Shown here piece by piece: positions 35,639 to 45,191 of a stretch of 64,000 bases of DNA (position 1 is the stretch's first letter; each line of letters starts with the position of its first letter). The notes below the pieces were generated by a model. That model ran no database searches. It worked only from the letters and a program-made list of their open reading frames with translations, and was not told where the DNA came from. Source of the stretch: Lentzea sp. NEAU-D7. GTDB taxonomy: Bacteria; Actinomycetota; Actinomycetes; Mycobacteriales; Pseudonocardiaceae. The stretch lies in assembly GCF_026242055.1 (NCBI RefSeq), contig NZ_JAPJDL010000006.1, positions 295,773-359,772 on the forward strand, given 5' to 3'. Made by a program: the position numbers and the translations under genes.

Positions 35639-36703
35639 GTGGAACTGGTGAAAGCGGTCGACGCGCTCTGGCAGCGCGGCTGGCTGCCGTACGACGTGCG
35701 CGAGATGGTGTCGCGTTCGCTCGATGAGTCGGCTACCTCTCTCGTGGTGGACGTGATCGCTTTGTCCTGTTCGCCGCATGCTCCGGCGACGGTGCATCCG
35801 CGGTGGCAGCGTCAGCTGGACGAGATCGGCGCCTCGGTGTGGTGGGAGGGGCCGCTGCTGGAGGCGTGGGCGACGCGTCACATCGAGACGCTGTCGTACG
35901 CGAACCGCACGGCCGCGGAACTGCTGAAGTTCCTCGGGCGGTTGCCGTCGTTGCCGCAGATCCTGCCGTTGCCGGGTGACGTGCTGATGTCGGCCGTGCG
36001 CGCGGGGCTGGACCCGAAGGTGCTCAACCGGGTGCGCGGGCTGCTGGCGAAGGCCGAGTCGACGGCGTTCCCCGAGGAGGCGGAGGCGCTGTCGGCCAAG
36101 GCGCAGGAGCTGATGAACCGGCACGCGCTGGAGCGGGCGATGCTCGACGCGGACCTGCCCGCGCAGGCGACGTCGCGGCGGATGTGGCTCGACAAGAGCT
36201 ACTTCAAGGAGAAGTCGCAGCTCGTGCACGTGGTGTCGGAGGCCTTCCGGTCGCGGGCGGTGGCCTACGACGGGTTCGGGTTCATCGCTCTCGTCGGTGA
36301 CGAGGTCGACCTGGAGAGCGTGGAGCTGCTGTCGACGTCTCTGCTCGTGCAGGCGACACGGGCGATGGTCGCCGTCGGCGGCCGGGCCGGCAAGGGCAGC
36401 GAGGCGCGCTCGCGGCCGTTCCGGAAGTCGTTCCTGGTGGCGTACGCGTCGCGGATCGGGGAGCGGCTGGAGGCGGTGGCGTCCGCGCCCGCCGCGCCGG
36501 ACGACCCGATCGCCTCGGACGAGCGGTTGCTGCCGGTGCTCGCGGACCGCAAGCAGGCCGTGGACACGCTGTTCGAGCAGATGTTCACGCGCACGCGCAC
36601 CTCGCGCGTCACGGTGCGGTCAGCCGCCGGGTGGGGCGCGGGACGTGCCGCCGCGGACGCCGCCGACATCGGGACGGGCCGCAACGCCGTGACCTCCGGG
36701 TAG
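35639..36703 (+). CDS. DUF2786 protein, 354 aa
   Basis: Contains a DUF2786 helical motif, VLNRVRGLLAKAEST with PEEAEALSAKAQELMNRH (~residues 135-170), found in actinobacterial and phage proteins of unknown function; the C-terminal part (~180-330) is the metallopeptidase-like or DUF7168-like partner region but I see no HExxH. The GTG at 35639 is preferred because longer starts run into the divergent folP2 promoter; a CATACT box ends about eight bases before it, so the message may be leaderless. Confidence 0.7.
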   Translation: MELVKAVDALWQRGWLPYDVREMVSRSLDESATSLVVDVIALSCSPHAPATVHPRWQRQLDEIGASVWWEGPLLEAWATRHIETLSYANRTAAELLKFLGRLPSLPQILPLPGDVLMSAVRAGLDPKVLNRVRGLLAKAESTAFPEEAEALSAKAQELMNRHALERAMLDADLPAQATSRRMWLDKSYFKEKSQLVHVVSEAFRSRAVAYDGFGFIALVGDEVDLESVELLSTSLLVQATRAMVAVGGRAGKGSEARSRPFRKSFLVAYASRIGERLEAVASAPAAPDDPIASDERLLPVLADRKQAVDTLFEQMFTRTRTSRVTVRSAAGWGAGRAAADAADIGTGRNAVTSG

Positions 36704-36797
36704 CCCTCCACCCCTTCGGGTGAACTCCCGGCACCACAAAGGCCTCCAGGGGCGCCACCCCGGAAAACCGTCAGACCCCCTCCCTAACGTCGACCCC

Positions 36798-37280
36798 ATG
36801 ACATCCACCTTCCACAACGAGATCAAGCTCGGCGAGGTCCACTACCGGCTGAGCGCGACGACCGACTCCGACGAGTCGGTGGTGCTCGACCTGCTCGGCT
36901 CACTCGACTCGGGCGAGGTGGTCGCGGACGGCCGCCTGCGCCTGCCGGTAGAGGGCGGCGTCACGGTCGGCAAGCTCCTCGCGCGGGTGCTGAGCGCCCA
37001 CACGCGCCTGCGCAGCCGCCCGTCCCGCCACGCGAACGCCAACCAGCCCTGGACCGAAGCCCTCGACACCGACCTGCGCACCGCCTGGCTCACCGCGTCC
37101 GAGACCGACTCCCCGAAGCTGATCAGGTCCCTGGCCGACGCCATGGAGCGCTCCCCCACGGCCATCCGCGCCCGCCTCGCCAGGGTGGGCTGCGACCCGG
37201 ACGTGCCGGGCCGCGAACTCTCCGCCACAGCCGCCGTGCTCCTAGGGGCGAGTTCAGGGAGCAGTCAGGGAAAGACCTGA
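36798..37280 (+). CDS. Hypothetical protein with C-terminal HTH-like segment, 160 aa
   Basis: Two-part protein: residues ~1-75 are strand-rich (STFHNEIKLGEVHYRL), and ~90-150 a helical part where SLADAMERSPTAIRARLARVG looks like a small HTH of the type found in actinobacterial DNA-binding or helicase-associated proteins. Function unknown. ATG at 36798; an in-frame upstream ATG at 36720 would add 26 poorly conserved residues. Confidence 0.6.
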   Translation: MTSTFHNEIKLGEVHYRLSATTDSDESVVLDLLGSLDSGEVVADGRLRLPVEGGVTVGKLLARVLSAHTRLRSRPSRHANANQPWTEALDTDLRTAWLTASETDSPKLIRSLADAMERSPTAIRARLARVGCDPDVPGRELSATAAVLLGASSGSSQGKT

Positions 37281-37343
37281 TTCGCGGCCCCTGCGCCCGG
37301 CGGACCCTGGAAGGGCAACGCACCAGAGTCCAGGGGGTACACA

Positions 37344-37616
37344 GTGGAAATCGGCGGCTTGTTCACCGCGCTGCTCTTCGGAGCCATCATCGGCGGCCTG
37401 GGCCGCCTCGTGGTCCCGGGCAGGCAACACGTGTCGCTGCTGGCGACCATCCTCGTAGGCATCGTCGCCGCCCTGCTGGGCACCGCCGCGGCCACGGTCC
37501 TGGGCGTGGCCAACACCCCGGGAATCGACTGGATCGAACTGGCTCTCCAGGTGGGCCTCGCCGGCGCCGGCGTGACCCTGTGGGCCAACCGCTCCAAACA
37601 GAAACTCCTCCGCTGA
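37344..37616 (+). CDS. GlsB/YeaQ/YmgE-family membrane protein
   Basis: 90 aa with three hydrophobic segments (FTALLFGAIIGGLGRLVV, LLATILVGIVAALLG, LALQVGLAGAGVTLWA) and the family-like GGLGRLVVPG after the first. These small inner-membrane proteins are linked to stress responses. GTG start with AGGGGG eight bases upstream. It precedes the long C/A-rich spacer. Confidence 0.85.
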   Translation: MEIGGLFTALLFGAIIGGLGRLVVPGRQHVSLLATILVGIVAALLGTAAATVLGVANTPGIDWIELALQVGLAGAGVTLWANRSKQKLLR

Positions 37617-38990
37617 CCCCAGGCCAAGGGGCGGCCCAGCCGCCCACACGCCCTCAGCCGACAGACCCGAGCCGCGAGCCCTCCGAGCGCCCCCAAGCCA
37701 CCGCGCCCGGACCGCACAGCACCCAACGGGTCCACCGGCCCTCTCCAGGCTGCGTCTCACTCCCCGCCGCACTGCCTCCCCGCGCCTGAACGCGCCGGAT
37801 CCCAGTGCTTCCAACGGATCCGCAGCCTGATACGCGGTTGACTGCTGCCCACCGAGCGGCGGAGCAGGCCACCGCCTTCAGCGGGTCATACGGCCTCGGC
37901 GTGCAGCGCCACCCCGAACCACCGCATCCCTTGAACGCACGCCCGACCTCATGCCGCGGGAGTACGGGCAGTGCACGCGAGCTGCGGCCCTAAGCAGATG
38001 TCCAAGCCCTACAACGAAAAGCCTCGTTGACCGGCCAACCTGCCAACACGCCGCCAGCCCGGCCTCCAGCCGACCAACAAACCCAAGCCGCCACCGGCAA
38101 CCACCGGCCGGCTCAACAGCTGACCCAGCCCCTAGCGAGCCCATCCACCGGCAGCCAGCCCTCCGGCCACCGCATCAGTCGACCTGCAGCACTGAGCGAG
38201 CCCACCGGCACCAGCCGTCCCGCCAATCAACCAGCCCACCACCTACCAAGAGCAACCACCGCGTCAGCCTGCCCGCCAACCGCCGACGCGCCCACTCACC
38301 GGCATTCAGCCACACCGCCAGTCACCGGCCCACTCAGGTGCCCCCACCCAGTCAGCCGCCCACCAGCCACCGGAGCGCCCGCCCACCAGCAGCCCGCCCA
38401 CCAGCCGCTGGCGCACCCAACCATCAGCAGCCCGCCCTCCGGCCACACCGCCAGCCGACCCGCAGTCCCTTGGAGAGCGCACCCACCGACAGCCAGCCAA
38501 CCCACCCACCAGCCAGCTGACCTGCGGCCCTCAGCGAACTCACCCGCCGACAGCCAGCAGCCCACCGGCACCGGCACCGGCACCGGCACCGGCCAGCCCA
38601 CCAGCTGAACCGCGGCCCCCAAGCGAGCCCGCTCACCGGCAGCCAGCCACCCCGCCACCCCATCAACCACCAGAAGCGCCTCTGTCAGCCATCCACCAAC
38701 CATCAGGTCCCCACCAGCAGCCAGCCACACGCTGCCCAACCAACCCACCGCCCACCAGGAACCCCAGCCCACCCGCCAAGAGCACCCGCCCCACCAGGTG
38801 CACCTGCCCCGCCAGCCATAGGGCGCGCCCACCCACCAGCCCACCGGCGCGCCCACTCCGCCCCGACACCACCTGACGCGAAAGGAGGCCACCCGGCCGA
38901 TCCCCTTCCCCACCAACGCAGCCGAGCCTGAACCCGAACCACCCCGGATGATCAGCGAGCGTTCATCCCGCGGACCACTCGGTCGGCCAC
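37617..38990. other. 1.37-kb spacer with strong C/A strand bias
   Basis: No gene is supported. From about 38020 to 38940 the plus strand is made of C, A and G with few T, in irregular reiterations of CCACCAGCC and ACCGGCACC (a perfect ACCGGC triplet-hexamer array lies near 38570-38600). Long frames exist on both strands but encode Pro/Ser/His/Thr- or Gly/Trp/Val-rich low-complexity strings. The stretch ends just before the ribosome site of the phytase-family gene. Confidence 0.7.
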
Positions 38991-39021
38991 ACTGCGCGCC
39001 TCCGACCGTTGAGGAGGACCA

Positions 39022-41205
39022 GTGGTCCGGTTGTGCACAGGCCTGGTGGCCTTGGTGTTGCTCGTCTCGGCCGCGCCGGCCGGGGCGTCGGCGCCGTCGA
39101 GGTTCCAGCGGTTCGACACCATGCCGGTGTTCCGCAACAGCTCGGCCGCCGAGCACACGGCCGCCGAGATCGCGGCTGCCACCGCGGACGGCGAGCTGGT
39201 CGTCTACACCGACTCGCCGGGGAGGCGGATCGGGTTCGCCAAGGCCGGGCGGGAGTTCACGCCGGACGGTGTGCTGCCGATGCCGGGCGAGCCGACCTCG
39301 GTCGACATCGTCGGACGACTCGCGCTGGTCGCGGTCGACACCTCGAAGTCGTACACCGAGCCGTCGGGTGTGCTGGTGGTCGTGGACCTCGGCAGCCGGC
39401 ATGTCGTGGCCACGCACGAGCTCGGCGGGCAGCCGGACTCGATCGACATCTCCGCGGACGGCCGGTACGCGGCCATCGCGGTCGAGAACGAGCGCGACGA
39501 GGACGTCAACGGTGGCGCGCTCCCCCAGGCGCCTGCCGGGTACCTGACCATCGTCGACCTGGTCGGGGGCGGGCCGGCGTCTTGGCAGTTGCGCGAGGTC
39601 GAGCTGACCGGGATCGCTCAGGTCGCGCCGGCCGACCCGGAGCCGGAGTACGTCAGCATCAACGGACGCGGCCAGGTCGCCGTGACGCTGCAGGAGAACA
39701 ACCACATCGCGATCGTCGACCTGCGGTCCGGCCGGATCGTGCGCCACTTCTCGGCGGGCACGGCCACGGTCGCCCGCACCGACACCAAGGACGACGGGAG
39801 GTTCGAACCCACCGAGACGATCACCGCGGCTCGCGAGCCCGACGCCGTCGCCTGGCTGGACGACCGCACGCTCGGCACCGCCGACGAGGGCGACTACCTC
39901 GGTGGCTCGCGCACGTGGACGGTCTTCGACGCCGGCTCCGGCGAGGTCGTGTTCTCCTCGGGCAACGACCTCCAGCGGATCGCCGTCGAGCAGGGCCAGT
40001 ACCCGGACGGCCGCTCGGACAACAAGGGTGTCGAGCCGGAGGGCCTGGCCGTCGCCACCTTCGGGCGCGACAGGTACGCGTTCGTCGGCATGGAGCGCGC
40101 CAACCTCGTCGCCGTCTACGACGTGAGCGACCCGCGCAGGCCACGCTTCCTGCAGGCGCTGCCGACCGGCGTCGGGCCGGAGGGCCTGCTGCCGATTCCG
40201 GCCACCGGCACGCTCGTGGTCGCCGCGGAGGAGGACGCGGCCGGGGACGGCATCCGCTCGTCGCTCAGCGGGTACCGCCTGACCCACAAGCCACTGGCGT
40301 TGTCGTCGCAGCGCAACCAGGGGACGCCGTCGATCGTGTCGGACGGCATCGGATTCGGTGCTCTGTCAGGGCTTTCCGGCATTCCGGGCAATCACCGCGA
40401 CGTCGTCGCCGTGACGGACTCGGCCTACAGCCCGACCCGGATCCTGACCGTCGACACCGTGGCCGCGCCCGCGAAGGTGCGCGCGGAGCTGACGCTGACC
40501 AAGGACGGCAAGCCCGTCGGCTACGACGGTGAAGGCATCGCCGCGCGCGGGAGCGGTTACTGGATCGCGGTGGAAGGCGACGGCAAGCAGAAGCCGAACC
40601 TGCTCGTGGAGGTCGCCGCGAACGGCGCTGTCACCAAGGAGGTCCCGCTGCCCGAGGTGATCGCGAAGACCGCCACCGGCAACGGGTTCGAAGGCGTGAC
40701 CGTGATCGGCAGCGGCAGGTCCGAGCAGGTGTGGCTCGCCGTGCAGCGCGAGTGGAAGGCCGACAGGCTCGGCCAGGCGACGCTGGCCCGCTACACCCCG
40801 GCGACCGGTGAGTGGGCGTTCGCCGCGTACCCGCTCGACGCTCCGCAGGCCGGTGCGTGGATCGGCCTGTCCGAGATCACCGCGTTGAACGACCGCACGC
40901 TGCTGGTCCTCGAGCGCGACAACCAGCGCGGTGACGCGGCCAGGACGAAGAAGGTCTACCGCGTCGACATCACCGGCGTGACGCCGGTGGCCGCGGGTGC
41001 CGAGAAGCCGTTGGTGGCCAAGAAGCAGGCCGAGGACCTCCTCCCCGCCCTCCAGGCCGGCGGCGCCACCACCCACGACAAGCCGGAAGGCCTCGCCGTG
41101 ATCGGCACCTGGCCGCTCCAGCGGCTCGTCGGCGTGGTGGACAACGACGGGCTGGACGACGCTCCGGGCGAGTCGGTGTTCCTGCGCCTCGGCTGGATCC
41201 GCTGA
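39022..41205 (+). CDS. Secreted beta-propeller + esterase-like/phytase-family protein, 727 aa
   Basis: Has a Sec signal peptide (VRLCTGLVALVLLVSAAPAGASA). Residues ~40-390 form a beta-propeller with repeated DISADGRYAA, VSINGRGQVAV and DAVAWLDDRTL strands, as in choice-of-anchor/YVTN-type domains. Residues ~400-720 resemble the esterase-like activity of phytase domain (PF13449): GYDGEGIAARGSGYWIA, GNGFEGVTVIG, LLVLERDN, HDKPEGLAVIG. Substrate unknown; an extracellular phosphoesterase is likely. GTG at 39022 with GAGGAGG upstream. A strong hairpin follows the stop. Confidence 0.85.
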   Translation: MVRLCTGLVALVLLVSAAPAGASAPSRFQRFDTMPVFRNSSAAEHTAAEIAAATADGELVVYTDSPGRRIGFAKAGREFTPDGVLPMPGEPTSVDIVGRLALVAVDTSKSYTEPSGVLVVVDLGSRHVVATHELGGQPDSIDISADGRYAAIAVENERDEDVNGGALPQAPAGYLTIVDLVGGGPASWQLREVELTGIAQVAPADPEPEYVSINGRGQVAVTLQENNHIAIVDLRSGRIVRHFSAGTATVARTDTKDDGRFEPTETITAAREPDAVAWLDDRTLGTADEGDYLGGSRTWTVFDAGSGEVVFSSGNDLQRIAVEQGQYPDGRSDNKGVEPEGLAVATFGRDRYAFVGMERANLVAVYDVSDPRRPRFLQALPTGVGPEGLLPIPATGTLVVAAEEDAAGDGIRSSLSGYRLTHKPLALSSQRNQGTPSIVSDGIGFGALSGLSGIPGNHRDVVAVTDSAYSPTRILTVDTVAAPAKVRAELTLTKDGKPVGYDGEGIAARGSGYWIAVEGDGKQKPNLLVEVAANGAVTKEVPLPEVIAKTATGNGFEGVTVIGSGRSEQVWLAVQREWKADRLGQATLARYTPATGEWAFAAYPLDAPQAGAWIGLSEITALNDRTLLVLERDNQRGDAARTKKVYRVDITGVTPVAAGAEKPLVAKKQAEDLLPALQAGGATTHDKPEGLAVIGTWPLQRLVGVVDNDGLDDAPGESVFLRLGWIR

Positions 41206-41227
41206 CGCGGACGGACGACTCGAGCTC

Positions 41228-41275
41228 GTGAGCGGCGCTGACCGGTTTCGCTGGAAGCCGGTCAGCGCCGCTCAC
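41228..41275 (+). terminator. Long perfect hairpin terminator
   Basis: 18-bp perfect stem (arms 41228-41245 and 41258-41275) with a 12-base loop, 22 bp after the phytase-family stop. It stands between converging genes and can serve both. Its right arm runs into the duplicated poly-C segment. Confidence 0.8.
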
Positions 41276-41396
41276 TCCTCGGGCTTCAGCGGCCGGTAGG
41301 CCGGCCCCCCCCCCCCGGGCCCCGGCCCCCCCGCGTTCCGGAGCCCCCCCGGCCCCCCCCCCTCACTCCTCGGGCTTCAGCGACAGGTAGGCCGGG
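41271..41396. repeat. Imperfect direct duplication flanking poly-C runs; probable artefact
   Basis: The bases CTCACTCCTCGGGCTTCAGC at 41271-41290 recur at 41361-41380, and the following GGTAGGCCGG also recurs. Between them are C runs of 10 or more interrupted by GGG and GG. The 3' end of the SWIM gene is thus present twice, once degraded. This is typical of low-quality consensus in a GC-rich hairpin area. Confidence 0.7.
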
Positions 41397-42190
41397 CGCA
41401 ACAGGCCGGCCAGCGACGACCCGCCCACGGTGATCGGCACACCGTCGAGCTGATCGAGCACCGCGTCCGTGCGCACCGCCGCAGTGGGGTCGCCGAGGCT
41501 GAGGCTCGACGTGGTCTGCCGCTGCCAGAACGTGTCCAGGCACCTGGTGAGCGGCGGCGCCTCCTCGCGGACCACGGTGGAACGCACGCTGCCGCGCAGT
41601 GCGCGGAGACGGTCGAGCAGGTCCTCGCGGCTGCGGCCGCGCCAGGCGAGGATCTCGAACGGGTCGTTGTCGAACGACTCGGCGAGCAGGTAACAGGTGG
41701 CGGCGAGGTGCTTGCACGGCACCTCCCAGTCCGGGCAGCTGCAGTCCATCGTCAGCTCGCGCTGCGTCGCGGGGAAGAGCCGCAGTCCCAGCGAGGCGAA
41801 CAGGGTCTCGATGTCCGGGGGCATCTCGCCGGCCAGCAGTTTCGCCGCGTACAGGGCCTTGCCGGCCAGCGCGTGCTCGATGCGCTGCCACTCCTGGCCC
41901 GTGAACGACTTGATCGCGATCCGCGTCTTGTACGGCGTGGGCCGTGAACCCTGCACGAGGGCGATGACCATGCTCGTGGACAGCGACAACGACAGCACCT
42001 GGCCCTGCCGCGCGTAGGTGCGGCCGCGGGTCAGCCGGCCTCCCATGCCGAACGACTCCAGCACCTCGATGAACCGGCGCGACCACCAGGTCGCCCCGAT
42101 GTCGCCGCGCTTGCTCTTGGCCTTGAGGCCGTTGTCCACCTTGATGGTCTTGCCGTACCGGGGACGTTCGCCGGACCAGTGCTCACTCAC
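41363..42190 (-). CDS. SWIM zinc-finger protein, 275 aa
   Basis: The SWIM motif is visible as CSCPDWEVPCKH (C-x-C-xn-C-x-H) at ~residues 150-161. The N-terminal part has the family blocks GATWWSRRFIEVLESFGM and RLTRGRTYARQGQV. SWIM proteins bind DNA or proteins; next to SNF2 ATPases they are usual partners. The ATG at 42190 lies 8 bp inside the 3' end of the SNF2 gene, so they are coupled. The last codons may be affected by the duplicated poly-C region downstream. Confidence 0.88.
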   Translation of the reverse strand: MSEHWSGERPRYGKTIKVDNGLKAKSKRGDIGATWWSRRFIEVLESFGMGGRLTRGRTYARQGQVLSLSLSTSMVIALVQGSRPTPYKTRIAIKSFTGQEWQRIEHALAGKALYAAKLLAGEMPPDIETLFASLGLRLFPATQRELTMDCSCPDWEVPCKHLAATCYLLAESFDNDPFEILAWRGRSREDLLDRLRALRGSVRSTVVREEAPPLTRCLDTFWQRQTTSSLSLGDPTAAVRTDAVLDQLDGVPITVGGSSLAGLLRPAYLSLKPEE

Positions 42191-45161
42191 CGATGGCCTC
42201 CCCGGACAACGTCAGCAGGTCGCGCAGCTGCGCGGTGGACAGGTCGGTGAGCCAGTTCTCGCCCGCGCCGACCACCAGCTGGGCCAGCGCGCGCTTCTCC
42301 TCGATCATGGCGTCGATGCGTTCCTCCAGCGTGCCGATGCACACGAACTTGCGCACCTGCACGTTGCGGCGCTGGCCGATCCGGAACGCGCGGTCGGTCG
42401 CCTGGTCCTCGACAGCCGGGTTCCACCAGCGGTCCAAGTGGATCACGTGGTTCGCGGCGGTGAGGTTGAGGCCGGTGCCGCCCGCCTTGAGCGACAACAG
42501 GAACAGCGACGGCCCCTTGCTGTCCTGGAAGCGCTCGACCATGCGGTCGCGGGACGCCTTGTTCGTGCCGCCGTGCAGGAACAGCACCTCGGTGTCGAAG
42601 CGCGCGGCCAGGTACGGCACGAGCATGCTGCCGAACTCGGTGAACTGCGTGAAGCACAACGCTTTGTCGCCCTCGGCGAGCACTTCCTCGAGCACTTCCT
42701 CGAGGCGTGCGAGCTTGCCGGAGCGGCCGGCGACGCGGGAGCCGTCGCCGAGGAAGTGGGCGGGGTGGTTGCAGACCTGCTTGAGCTTCGACATGGTCGC
42801 GAGCACCAGTCCCTTGCGCCCGATGCCCTCCGCCTCCTCGATCTTCTCCAGCATGTCGTTGACGACGGCCTGGTAGAGCGAGGCCTGCTCGGTGGTGAGG
42901 TTGCAGAGCTGGCGCATCTCGACCTTGTCCGGCAGGTCGCTGATGATGCGCGGATCGGTCTTCACGCGGCGCAGCACGAACGGGTTGGTGATCTTGCGCA
43001 GCCGTGCGGCGGCGTCCTGGTCGTTGTGGCGCTCCACCGGAACGGCGAAGCGGGCGCGGAACGTGTTGACCGTGCCGAGCACGCCCGGATTGGCGAAGTC
43101 CATGATCGACCAGAGTTCGGCCAGGCGGTTCTCGACGGGCGTGCCGGTGAGCGCCACGCGGTGGCGTGCCTTGAGCTGCCGCACCGCCTGGGACTGGCGG
43201 GTCGCGCTGTTCTTGATGTTCTGCGCCTCGTCGAGCACCACGCGGTCGAACGTGAGGTCGCTCAACGCCTCGGCGTCGCGCGCGGCCAAGGCGTAGGTGG
43301 TGAGGATCAGGTCGTGGCTTTCGACGGCTTCGCGCAGCGCGTCACCGTTCTGGCGGTCCGCGCCGTGGTGCACGTGCACCGAGAGCTCCGGGGTGAACCG
43401 CGCTGCCTCGCGCTGCCAGTTGCCGACGACCGACATCGGGCAGATCAGCAACGTCGGCGGCCTCTTGCCGCCGGCGCGGTTCAACGCCTCCAGCGCCAGC
43501 AGCTGAACGGTCTTGCCGAGGCCCATGTCGTCGGCCAGGCACGCGCCCAGGCCAATCTTGTCGAGGAACGCGAGCCACGCCAGGCCGCGCTGCTGGTACG
43601 GACGCAGCCGCGCGAGGAAGCTCTCCGGCGGCTCCACGGGTTCCAGCTGCTCGTCGGCCTTGCCGGACAACAGGTCGCCGAGCCAGCCGTCCGCCTCGAC
43701 GGACATCAGCGGGAGCGGCAGGCTCTCGTCCTCCTCCGTGAGTCCACTGTGGAGCATCACCTCGGCGGCGGTCATCTGCCCGCCGCCGCGCTTGAGGAAC
43801 GCGAGCCCGGCGGCGAGCCGCTTCTGGTCGACCTGCACCCACTGGCCGCGCACCTTGACCAGCGGCACCTTCGCCCTGGCCAGTTCGGCGAGCTCGGCGT
43901 CGGTCAGCGTGTCCTCGCCGAGAGCGAGCTCCCACTTGTAGTCCACGATGGACTTCAGGCCGATCTCGCTCTCCTTCGCGACGGTGCCGGCGGTGCCACG
44001 GCTCTTCGTGGTGAGCTTCAGGCCCAGCCTCGTCGTCTGCTGCCACCAGGACGGCAGCAGCACGCCGAACCCGGCCTGCGCCAGCACCGGTGCGGCGGTC
44101 AGGAACCGGTACGCGCCTTCCGCGCTGACCTCCATCTCGGCGGGGTGCGAGCCGCGCAACGCCTCGTCCAGGTCGGGGTGCAGCTTGCTCGCGCGGCCGA
44201 GGTCGGCCAGCAGGTGCTCCTGCGGTGCCGGGATCCAGCGCCGCAGGACGCTGTCGTCCGCGAACCAGACCTGGTGCGCGGGTACGAGGACGCTCGGCTC
44301 GTCGACGGCCTGCAGCAGGAACTCGACGGCCCACTCCTCGTCGTCGCGCTGCTCCGGCGAGCGCAGCCGGAAGCACGTGCGCACAGGGCTCTCGTTGCCC
44401 GCGGTGTCACGCCAGCGGTCCAGTCGCTCACGCAGTTCGTAGAGCTCGACGGGGTCCGCGTCGAACACGGGCTCGCCGGTGAGCGCGGTGAGCCAGGACT
44501 CCGCCGTCGTCGTCGCGGGGCCACGTCGTGCCGGGGCGAGAGCCGTGCCGCCCAGCCGGCTCCGCACCTGCTCGTCGACCGCGGTCGTCAGGGCCGCGCG
44601 CACGAGTTCCGCGGGGTCGCTGACGATCTGCTCGCACCGGCAGGCGGGCGGCATCGCGGCCTGCAACGCCGCGAACCGCGCCGAATCCGTTCCCGAGAGC
44701 AGCGGCACCCACTGCGCGACGGCCCGGTCCGGCGCGACCGACGGCAGCACGCGACCACGGTCGACCAGGTCGGTGGCGAAGCCGGCCACGTCGAACACGA
44801 ACCGCGCTGAGGCGCTCAGCCGCACCTCGGCGCCGCGTTCCGGGGCACCGTCGAGGCGGATCGTGGGCACGCCCCACTGCCGCAGCTGCACCTTGCCGCG
44901 CTGCGCTCGTTCCGCCGCCAACGGATCGCGCACCAGTTCAGGCGACGCCATCGGCCCTGAGGAGAACGACGGCAGCAGCAACGCCCGTGTGGTCGTTTTG
45001 CCCGGTTCCTGCCCGAGCGCGGCGGCCAGCGATTCGGCCGACGCCGCGAACGGGTGTGGCGCGTCCCGGCGCGTGCTCTCGCTGCGTGCGGGCAGCCCGG
45101 AGTCTTCGGCCCACAGTGCTAGAACACCGTCGGTCGTGCACAGGCCATGCAGTACGAGCAC
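42183..45161 (-). CDS. SNF2-family DEAD/DEAH ATPase, 992 aa
   Basis: SNF2 translocase with the usual order: an N-terminal helical/SNF2-associated region (~1-480), Walker A DDMGLGKT (~540), motif Ia, LILTTY, Walker B LDEAQ, VALTGTP (motif III), and in lobe 2 SLKAGGTGLNL (motif V) and ATDRAFRIGQ (motif VI). Such actinobacterial enzymes with a SWIM partner probably remodel protein-DNA complexes in transcription or repair. GTG at 45161 with 30 bp to the divergent ammonia-lyase-like gene; the spacing suggests a leaderless or very short leader message. Confidence 0.92.
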   Translation of the reverse strand: MLVLHGLCTTDGVLALWAEDSGLPARSESTRRDAPHPFAASAESLAAALGQEPGKTTTRALLLPSFSSGPMASPELVRDPLAAERAQRGKVQLRQWGVPTIRLDGAPERGAEVRLSASARFVFDVAGFATDLVDRGRVLPSVAPDRAVAQWVPLLSGTDSARFAALQAAMPPACRCEQIVSDPAELVRAALTTAVDEQVRSRLGGTALAPARRGPATTTAESWLTALTGEPVFDADPVELYELRERLDRWRDTAGNESPVRTCFRLRSPEQRDDEEWAVEFLLQAVDEPSVLVPAHQVWFADDSVLRRWIPAPQEHLLADLGRASKLHPDLDEALRGSHPAEMEVSAEGAYRFLTAAPVLAQAGFGVLLPSWWQQTTRLGLKLTTKSRGTAGTVAKESEIGLKSIVDYKWELALGEDTLTDAELAELARAKVPLVKVRGQWVQVDQKRLAAGLAFLKRGGGQMTAAEVMLHSGLTEEDESLPLPLMSVEADGWLGDLLSGKADEQLEPVEPPESFLARLRPYQQRGLAWLAFLDKIGLGACLADDMGLGKTVQLLALEALNRAGGKRPPTLLICPMSVVGNWQREAARFTPELSVHVHHGADRQNGDALREAVESHDLILTTYALAARDAEALSDLTFDRVVLDEAQNIKNSATRQSQAVRQLKARHRVALTGTPVENRLAELWSIMDFANPGVLGTVNTFRARFAVPVERHNDQDAAARLRKITNPFVLRRVKTDPRIISDLPDKVEMRQLCNLTTEQASLYQAVVNDMLEKIEEAEGIGRKGLVLATMSKLKQVCNHPAHFLGDGSRVAGRSGKLARLEEVLEEVLAEGDKALCFTQFTEFGSMLVPYLAARFDTEVLFLHGGTNKASRDRMVERFQDSKGPSLFLLSLKAGGTGLNLTAANHVIHLDRWWNPAVEDQATDRAFRIGQRRNVQVRKFVCIGTLEERIDAMIEEKRALAQLVVGAGENWLTDLSTAQLRDLLTLSGEAIGE

Positions 45162-45191
45162 CTCTGAACCCTATGTGCTCACATTGGCGCC

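Noticed and set aside
38027..38608. Pro/Thr/His-rich 193-aa frame in the spacer
   Set aside because: Low-complexity translation of repeats; several frames are equally open.
38296..40287. 663-aa minus-strand frame across the C/A-rich spacer
   Set aside because: Gly/Trp/Val low-complexity string plus antisense of the phytase-family gene; no start context.
42018..44810. 930-aa open frame opposite the SNF2 gene
   Set aside because: Shadow of a well-supported SNF2 ATPase; composition typical of an antisense frame.
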